Positions 56,557 to 64,000 of a stretch of 64,000 nucleotides of DNA are shown piece after piece (positions within the stretch are counted from its first letter, which is position 1; the number at the start of each line of letters is the position of its first letter). The position numbers were made by a program, and so were the translations under genes. Location of the stretch: positions 8,841,187-8,905,186 of the forward strand of contig NC_088206.1 of the NCBI RefSeq assembly GCF_037126465.1, in the 5' to 3' direction. Below the pieces are notes generated by a model, which was not told where the DNA came from, ran no database searches, and worked only from the letters and a program-made list of their open reading frames with translations. The stretch comes from Ornithodoros turicata (Eukaryota > Arthropoda > Arachnida > Ixodida > Argasidae).

Positions 56557-57642
56557 CGCGTTCTGGAGCTGCTCCCTATCCTTTCACTTTCTATCCTCAG
56601 ACAGATGACTGCTTGCTTTGAAGTAATTGTTCTTGCGATTGTTCCCAAAAACCATTCCTAATGCATAAGGTCGTTTGGCTTACAGGAACTGCTTCACAGG
56701 CTTGACCTCGTTGTCTCAATTAAACATTCATGGCCTCATCTGTATAAATAAGTTATATCGTATGTTGAACCAAGACATAGTACTACTAATTCGTCTCAGC
56801 TTGCGTTGGGTACGCTTCGAATCCCATCAAGCCGAATTAATTAACTTGTCTCTTAGGAATGCTCATTAGCGGAAATGGTCTCTCCTATGATATATGCTGG
56901 AACTGAACCATCTCGACGCCGTCACTAATGGAAACACTGAAAATATTGTAACGGGAACAGATTTGATAGAGACAGTATGGTGCAGTAGAACTGGAACGGT
57001 TGCGAGGCTGGTTGGATACTGCAGGAAATAAAGGTTTGCAGTGAACCCCGGCATACACAGTTGAGATTTCTGAAGCAACCTGAGTTACTGTTGTATTAGT
57101 CGTCTTCAAATCATTGCTTTGGTATTACTTCGCGGTTACCTTGATAACTTGAGTGATTACGGTGAGGTAGGACGAAGACACACTGGGGAGACCACTGACG
57201 AGCTTGATAACTGTTTTGTTTTCCTTTTTTTTTTGGGGGGGGGAGGGGTTTCTCGTATGGGGAGTACCAAAATATTCGTGAATATTTTTTGTCATAGTCA
57301 TTTGTCATTACGTATTTTGTCATTAGTACTACATTTTTTCACGACATTCTCTTTTCTTATGTGGTAAGCTTGCTCTCATCTCGTTTTCAGTCTCTACCCA
57401 TTGCACGGAGTCCACCGACCTTTCCAGAGGTGGTTGCTTCGTGCATTTGGTCGTCGCTACGTCGCCGCTAACACGCCCCGTAACCCACTACGTGAAATCT
57501 TGCTTTTACATGATCTGAGATGATTCCTTAGGTGAAATAAGAGGATAGAAAAAAAAAATACATGGCTGCACCCTTTGGCATTCTGTCAAACTCTCTACCG
57601 TGCCATTGTAACTTCATCGTTCCTTTTCCTCAACAACAGACC
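56557..57642. other. Region without a recognisable gene
   Basis: No gene or repeat was recognised. Frames on opposite strands overlap (56866-57109, 57111-57367). A T/G homopolymer stretch lies at about 57227-57246. Confidence 0.45.
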
Positions 57643-58005
57643 TCTACTCGAGAAACGTCATCATGACGTTGGTAGACCAGTCTGAAACCGAAACAAATCG
57701 GAAGGGGAGGGCTGGGTTCCACGAATGGGCACTGTTCGCTGCCTCCTATTGCAAGAAAAATAGGACCGAAGACCGCGTCCCTTGCAGGGACCATCGTAAT
57801 TCCTCTGTGAGGCCGACAACCGCGAGCCCTTTCATCAGCACCACCAGCACCACCAGCACCACCAGCACCACCATCGTAATCCCCTCAAGACCGTGGCTTT
57901 CGGGCGCGACATTGTTCGCCCCCTAGCTTCAAGCGTAGTTCAACTCTACCAAATTGGTGGCGCTGTCGAACACTATGACGTCATTTGTTTACAAACAGGG
58001 AGAGG
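57643..58005 (+). repeat. Dispersed repeat 'GACGTTGGTA', copy with a 66-bp insert
   Basis: It is collinear with 32440-32731, from CGAGAAACGTCATCATGACG to GACGTCATTTGTTTACAAAC. It is interrupted at 57804-57869 by a SINE tail flanked by a 14-bp duplication. Confidence 0.65.
57804..57869 (+). repeat. Short SINE 3'-tail insertion with target duplication
   Basis: 66 bp starting TCTGTGAGGCCGACAACCGC and ending in CACCAG repeats, like the tail of the SINE at 50717-50990. It is flanked by ACCATCGTAATTCC (57790-57803) and ACCATCGTAATCCC (57870-57883). The related repeat at 32440-32731 shows the uninterrupted site. Confidence 0.75.
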
Positions 58006-58087
58006 TCTATTGCTACTACCACATTGGTGGGCCCCGTCAGGCCTGATGGGGCCCACCAACGTGGTAGTAGCAATAGACCTCTCCCTG
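57996..58087. repeat. 92-bp near-perfect palindrome
   Basis: Arms begin CAGGGAGAGGTCTATTGCTA and are mirrored almost base for base around GTCAGGCCTGATG. It sits at the right edge of the dispersed repeat ending near 58005. Confidence 0.85.
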
Positions 58088-58324
58088 ACTGGCTTTGCAC
58101 TGGCTGGCACTGACTGGCTTTGCTGACTGGCTTTACACTGGGCTTTCAGAGGTGTCTTATAGGACACCCTGACGGAAGGCATCACGTGCCACGTGACCTT
58201 CTGAAGCCATCCGCTCAAACGTCGCCTGCCTGCGTACTGCTGATGATGGCCCAACAAGGCCGAAACAGCTGTCCAGTACTGGCATGGCGACGTTTGACTT
58301 ACAAACACCTATATATATATATTT

Positions 58325-58554
58325 AGATACTCATGGAACGATGCGACAGCACCAGAGGACACGTGTTTCGCCGTGTTTGCGGCTCGTCAGTAGCTGCGCA
58401 TCATTCGGAATTAGCAAACCAGGGGTCGCTCAGCGAGCGAACCTGACCCCTGGTTTGCCAATTCCGAACGATGCGCAGCTACCCAAAGCTGTCGAGCCGC
58501 AAACACGGCGAAGCACGTGTCCTCTGGTGCTGTCGCATCGTTCCATGAGTATCT
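58325..58554. mobile_element. 230-bp near-perfect palindrome (foldback MITE)
   Basis: The ends are AGATACTCATGGAACGATGC and the exact inverse. Both arms share CACCAGAGGACACGTG, GTTTGCGGCTCG, GCTGCGCATC and AAACCAGGGGTC with few differences. The short centre is CGCTCAGCGAGCG. There is no coding capacity. Confidence 0.8.
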
Positions 58555-58658
58555 GTTTCTCTGCGTGCAGCCATAGAAGCCATCTTAATCTGTAATTTTG
58601 AATTTCAAACACGTCCAGTGTCATTTATTTGTTTATTTAATGGCTTTTTTCCCTCCTT

Positions 58659-58665
58659 TATATAA

Positions 58666-58702
<37 letters not shown>
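58659..58702. repeat. (TA)n microsatellite
   Basis: About 44 bases of alternating T and A, interrupted by one C near 58684 and an AA near 58664. Confidence 0.9.
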
Positions 58703-59555
58703 TAAACATAGAACTGATCTACACCGGCAACAAGGAACTTTACCTGTGCGCTTCCTTTGTGGCCGGCAATTGAGAAATCGCTTGCCCTATATCTCCTATA
58801 TGTGCGCCCCTCTTTCCCAAGTTCAATTTCCCTAATTCAACGTCTCATCTATATGAAAAGAAAGGGAAGCGAGGGATTTGCTTTGGTCACGACAGCGCTG
58901 CACAATGCAGAGGTCCTCTTCGAAACGGGCCTCACCATCTGTACACATTTGGGAGAACTCGATACCTGAATATTTCAAAGCAAGCCTTTCGATCTTATTG
59001 CAAAGAGTGGCCTGGTGGACTTTGGGAATAAAGTAGGCAAATTGCGTGCGGCGGACGTGCACTTCGATTGTGCATCGTCACGAGAATGGTATACTGAACA
59101 AATGGTACGTGCAGCAGCGTTATGCGCGGGCAGCCAAAAATGCGAACTTCGCTCGGCAGCGATGAGGCAGTCTATTTGTTTAGAGGGACGCTAAAGTCCA
59201 TACATTATTCCTCGCGGAATGGAATATTTTGTTACCTTACACAAAAGGAGCGGGATTTCATCGGTTGCGTCGTCCGCGTTTTATGAGAAAAAGAACCCGC
59301 AATTTTGCGTTTCCTTCTCCCTCTCCTTCTTAGGGGCGCCGACAACGCGGAGCGCTCTCTCATTGGTCCCCTCAAACGATTCGTCCAACCATCACGGGCG
59401 ATCGTTTGAGAAGAACCAATCTGGTGCTACGTTCCCTAACGAGATAGCTTTACAGCGAGTGCGGGAAAGCGACGCGAGGACGAGGACTCGCTACGTCTGG
59501 CTATCGCTTATAGGAGTGACACCGCGTCAGGCGCCTCTGTTGCCAAAGATGTACA
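58703..59555. other. Region without a recognisable gene
   Basis: No gene is seen. The + strand frame 59219-59887 runs into the element at 59556 and has no domain signal. Confidence 0.45.
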
Positions 59556-59768
59556 GCTCGGGACAAAAGTTCACGGAACACGGCACTGACGTATCTCTTC
59601 ATAGAATCCGCCCCCTGCTAGATATCCGGAAGAGGTTGAATAAGAAACGGCTGGCTCGCTACTCTATATCCATCTCTCACTATCTGTGTTTGCTCCTGTT
59701 TGCTGCTAGGGTGTCATCCCAATGGTCACATGTCATACTCGGGTGTTCCGTGAACTTTTGTCCCGAGC
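59556..59768. mobile_element. 213-bp element with GCTCGGGACAAAAGTTCACG ends
   Basis: The left end GCTCGGGACAAAAGTTCACG and the right end are exact inverses for about 26 bp. A related half (GCTGGACAAAAGTTCATGG) lies at about 15638-15656, next to the start of Myc duplication copy B. No coding frame is seen. Confidence 0.7.
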
Positions 59769-62219
59769 CGAACTCGCGAGAAACGCTGGAACAGAAGACC
59801 GTATTCATCATGTCGTCAAAAAATGCGTGTAGCTCCTCTATCACATCACATCACATATCTCACATAATGACATTCTGGATATTTTAGACTTTGTATACAA
59901 GACGAGACAGACGTGATTATGAAGGAAGAATTGTTTTTGTTCGGTGCATCTACCAAACGCATGAATTTGTGCACTGATTTCTGTGTTCTGCAATGACAGC
60001 TCTTTTAATAGACTTTCTGTCCTTCGCACTGGCCCTTATAACGCCACACACCATACGCGACTTCACTACGGCATTGCTTACTTTTTTCATAGGTTTATCC
60101 AACTATTTACCCACTTTTTATCACTGTTTCTGCACTCACAAAGCATCGGCCAGTTCTGTGATTATTTGTACCGACATTGGGTCCCCTTAACGGATACTGG
60201 GGTGAATTCATTTACATATTTGCACACAGTTGTTGGTTTGTTTGAAATAGCCTGACGGGGCGCGCAAAACAGCCTTAATTTTTGTGCTTGATATCGTACA
60301 GTCAAAATTATCGCAATTACTAGTTGTATTACATTTCCGTGTGGAAGCATGCGCGTATGTTTTCGTTTCCTTTTGTTTATTGAGTCCGCCATCTTGGAAG
60401 CGAGATCGAAAATATCGAGGGGTCGCAGATGTATAAGAGAGATGGTGCTTTTACGTTCGCGCAGCCGAGTTTCGACGCCTTCGCTGCGTGGCTGGCTAGT
60501 TTGGGTGGAATACTCGAGCGAGAAGCGAGAGCGAGAAGAGTGCACATTCTCATTCTCACGAGGAGAAATTGTTGCTCTTTACTGTTCCTTTGGCTTGGAC
60601 GATTGTGTACAGTTTTCCTCTGGTGGGGAATCATGCATTTTATTGGTTCCAGCGATAGTACTAATAGTAATAATAACAACAACAAACTCCGTAACATAAA
60701 AAGCCGTAACCGCAGCACATTTAAGTTTACAGTTACATGGCTGTCCATCCCAAAGTGCGAACATTTCCTTAGAAGAAAGTGATTGCGTGTCTCTGTTTGT
60801 TTAAGAGTCAATATCGATTTCGCTTAAGGTTTCCAAAGTGTGTGTGTAACGCGATGTAAAGCTTTAGTTCCGCCCCCGAATACAACGCGGCAAATTATTT
60901 AGCACCGGTCGATGGCTGCGTACAGTCTTGATTTGTGCGTATAGGCACGTTTGTGCACGCACGCTTTCCATTCCCTCCCACGCGGAATTACTCGGAATTA
61001 CGGAATATTTTTGGACCGCTCTAAGTATTTTCTCCGGTATTGACGTATCTTATCGGTACTTCGCGATGCTTGGTCTAGAGAGATAATCGATTTCGTGGCA
61101 GTGGAACAGCAACCACAGAAAATCCTGACTGTGCACGCGCGTAAAGGCATGCCACTGGGGTTCTTCAGCGTCTTGTTTAACAAGCTGCCATGAGCTCCTT
61201 CAATCCCCCTTATTTATGAATCCTTTTGGAATTAGAAATGGAAATAAAAAAGAAAACATAAAGATGTCGAGGGGGGGATATATGTTTATTCGAAGAAGAG
61301 GAGAAAATGTCAGTTGAACGCGTGGTCGACTTGCTATTCCGTCGGGAAAAAGGAGAAAAGAAACAGAAGAAAATACGAGAGAGAAAGAGAGAGTAGAAAG
61401 AAATGAAGAGAAGGAAAAAAAAATTCACTGGTGGTTCGTCACTGCTGCGGTACACTAATTGAGAGGCTACGAGGTATTCGGAGATGTACAGACCCCGCGT
61501 CAACATGGATGCATGCTATTCCATAGAGAGAGAGAGAAAAAAAGTGGTACGAATAATTAAATAATTGCAGAAAGATGTATGTGACACAGACTCTGCACAG
61601 TTGCACGCACCGAAAAAAAAAAGTCTAAGTGCTCAAGGAAAAGCAACCCAAGCGCAATTTTTCAAAATACATTATCCACCCCGATATCGAAACGATATCA
61701 GAGCATCTTGTGCACGCCGCCTAACGAGTAAGGGCCAAAGATTTATGCGTGTCTCAGTATGCAGAAGATTGCAAATATTTAAGCGTTTTCTTTTTTGCAA
61801 TAACCGCACTAAGGATGAAGCCTCGTGAGCTTTAGAAAATTGCTTAATTTTTAAACGTTGAACGAGGAACTAAAGAGTCGTGGTACGATAACCCAAGGTA
61901 TTACGCAAACATAGGGGCTAGACGCTGGAAACCGTAGCTCCTGGGTCTGAAGAGGCGCCGCGGTAGCTCCGGGTCCTTCCGCTCGGAATCTGCCGCAGAG
62001 TCACATCAATTTGAACAGATGCGAGCGACTCATGCGCTGAGAAAGATAAAGCGTTTTGAAAACAGTTCATGTGTGAGAACGGCTTTCGGCGTGATATTAG
62101 AGAAAGCTTATGCCGAAGTGTGTCCCCTCCAGTCCCCCTACAGTGCGAGGTGTACACTTCGTCCGATGTTAGCACAATATGCGGTTTGACAGACTGACGT
62201 CTACTGTCTATACCATGTA
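59769..62219. other. Region without a recognisable gene
   Basis: No gene is seen. A YY1-like CCGCCATCTTGG lies at 60386-60397 and could mark a promoter, but no supported exon follows. A/G-rich tracts lie at about 61350-61425 and 61525-61545. Confidence 0.45.
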
Positions 62220-62632
62220 CAGCGCGAAGCGAAGTTAACTTCAACGCGCCTCCGTCCTGCGGGGCGGGAAGAAAGCCACCCTAACGGCGCTTCCGAGAAA
62301 TAAAGGGAAATAGTGTTTCGACTGTCCCAGTTGTGCTGCTGGGGTGTCCGCCTTGCCATGAGCTGTTGACTCGGCATTGCATTGCCGTCAGCTGCTGTTA
62401 CCATCGCGACGTCTTTTGGTTTTGCGGCGATTATGTAGTGGGGTATGCTGGCCGATATCGCAAGGGTGCAATGGCAATGCAATGCCGAGTCGACAGCTCA
62501 TGGCCAGGTGGACACCCCCGCAGCACAAGTGGGACAGTCGATACATTCTTTCCCTTCATTTCGCATAAGTGCCGCTAAGGTGGCTCTCTTCCCGCTCCGC
62601 AGGCGCGTTCAAGTTAACTGTGCTTCGAGCTG
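62220..62632. mobile_element. 413-bp foldback MITE with TA target duplication
   Basis: The ends are CAGCGCGAAGCGAAGTTAAC and the inverse of CAGCTCGAAGCACAGTTAAC. Arms are similar for about 170 bp and include GAAGAAAGCCACC-type and GACTCGGCATTGCATTGCC blocks. TA flanks both sides (62218-62219, 62633-62634). There is no transposase. Confidence 0.75.
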
Positions 62633-64000
62633 TACTGTTATCGTCTGTAACTTTATTTTTTCATAGAGGGGTTGAGAAACCATCTCTCACCGCTTGTGTT
62701 TGATGCACTACGTAATATTGCACTCGAGATGTTCACTGCACAGAGCCTGTGCATGTGTTTCCGGAATACTTTGCTTTTGTAATTTGCGATTTACATAAAA
62801 TGCGCTTTACAAAGCTCGATAGACAGAGCACGATAACCGAGCGGGTAATTTTCCTGCAGAGGAGCACACAGTTACCATGGGAACATGTGCGTTTCGCACC
62901 TTCCCATGGGGAGGCGCGCGCTTAGTTTTCTACGATAATACGTATTTTATGAACATAACAGCAGCAGGCAAGCTAGCTGGTGTTGACTTGGGTGTTAACG
63001 TCACGTATTTTATGTTTGTGGGAGGAAGAGAGCGGAGGCGTCTCTCACGCAATGCCAGATTTTCGGTGTGCAATAGCTTCCGATCGCATCGGGATATCAG
63101 CGTCGGCATCGTCACTGTGACTCCTTCGAGAATGGGAGAATCGTCTCGCAATGCTCTCTCAACTACATCTGTCTCTTGGACATTACCACTCAAATTTGGA
63201 GCCAGCAACGCGCCACGATGCGTTCATTCAGTGGTGGTATCGTCTCGGTACGATGCGTTTAGTCGAACTGTTGAGAGAGGCGCAGCCAACAATGTGCTAC
63301 GTTCCAAGCGATTCCCAAGCAAATGCCTGACTACTGCTCCCTATTTGATGACAATATGTGATCACTATACACGCCTCGCTAAGTGATCCCACATTGAGTA
63401 TCGGCCCAGTTTACAATAGACGTTATCCTATACTTGATTGAATTAATTTTTTTTCGCAATCGATTCTGCAGCACCAATATCTCATATCCCATTTTGGTTT
63501 CTATTTTCAATCGCGATCAGCTATTTATGTGCTTGCCTTTTTCAAACCTCGTTTTTTTCCCCAGAATCCGGTCTCATGTTAAATATGTTTCTACAAGCGC
63601 TTTAATGACAATGCCGCATCAAACACGAGCTCTGAAATGTAAGTCGTCATTCAAGTAGTAGTTGTTGTTGAGATACAAACCGTAATATGATCTCGATTAA
63701 AAATAAATACCTGGCGCTGCTAACAACAGAATAAACGCGGTACACGCCACAGTGAACAGGCGGCTCATTATAAGACAATCAAGTAGATGTACTGCGGGAT
63801 CCCCAGTTTCGTGAGTCTCATGGTCGCGATCGATAGTATTCTCCTCGGGGACAGACCCGACACGGCGTCAAACGCGTTCACTTCGCAGTTCGTTGAGCTA
63901 ACAGATCGCTTTATTGACTATAGCTTGAGGCCAAGTGAGCGAGGATGAAGCGGGCAAACTTTTGGAAAGTCTGCATTCATGTGCGTCGCGTCCTTAGAAA
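62633..64000. other. Region without a recognisable gene
   Basis: The longest frame (62877-63386, + strand, 169 codons, start context ACCATGGG) has no recognisable domain, signal peptide or splice context. Its composition is like its surroundings, so it is not called. Confidence 0.4.

Noticed and set aside
59219..59887. 222-codon + strand frame
   Set aside because: Its second half is a 213-bp inverted-end element; no protein family is recognised.
62877..63386. 169-codon + strand frame with a fair start context
   Set aside because: No domain, splice or composition evidence.

Overview
The window reads as a piece of an arthropod nuclear genome, most likely a tick (Ixodida). It is gene-poor and has long introns. 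It carries a Myc-type gene, an M13 (neprilysin-family) membrane protein of a family that is strongly expanded in ticks, tRNA-derived SINEs, a mariner element, hAT- and PIF-like non-autonomous elements and a LINE 3' end with an ATC-repeat tail. There are no operons, Shine-Dalgarno sites or CRISPR arrays. The tick assignment is inference; 'arthropod' is firmer.

Only three coding loci can be supported. (1) A Myc transcription factor on the + strand: probable non-coding exon 1 near 6856-6971, first coding exon 7606-8413 with Myc boxes I and II, a 2613-bp intron, and terminal exon 11027-11679 with the acidic region and bHLH-leucine zipper (486 aa). The terminal exon, its splice acceptor and about 3 kb of 3' flank are duplicated in tandem. 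The second terminal exon (15820-16436) keeps an open frame, the acceptor and the splice phase, and would give a 474-aa Myc isoform. (2) An M13 peptidase-like type II membrane protein at 39437-41396, whose zinc-binding and catalytic motifs are all replaced (a predicted pseudo-peptidase). (3) A convergent minus-strand gene (42765-41950) for a highly charged Glu/Lys/Gly/Ser-rich protein with one membrane segment.

Layout: 1-5.6 kb no recognisable gene; 5.6-7.6 kb CpG-rich Myc promoter and first exon; 7.6-19.0 kb Myc and its duplicated 3' part, with a mariner (14121-15351) in copy A and a long foldback element (16909-17805) in copy B; 19-39 kb repeats and unassigned DNA; 39.4-42.9 kb the M13-like and acidic-protein genes; 43-64 kb dense transposon remains. 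These include a tRNA-armed foldback, a 575-bp MITE, a large inverted repeat around a Gypsy-type LTR/gag remnant, several SINEs, a 206-bp hAT element nested in a 971-bp hAT element, and near-perfect palindromes.

The strongest candidate for something undescribed is the tandem Myc terminal-exon duplication: either a mutually exclusive alternative last exon of Myc or a still-open decaying copy. All element boundaries were read by eye; no database search, splice prediction or folding program was run.
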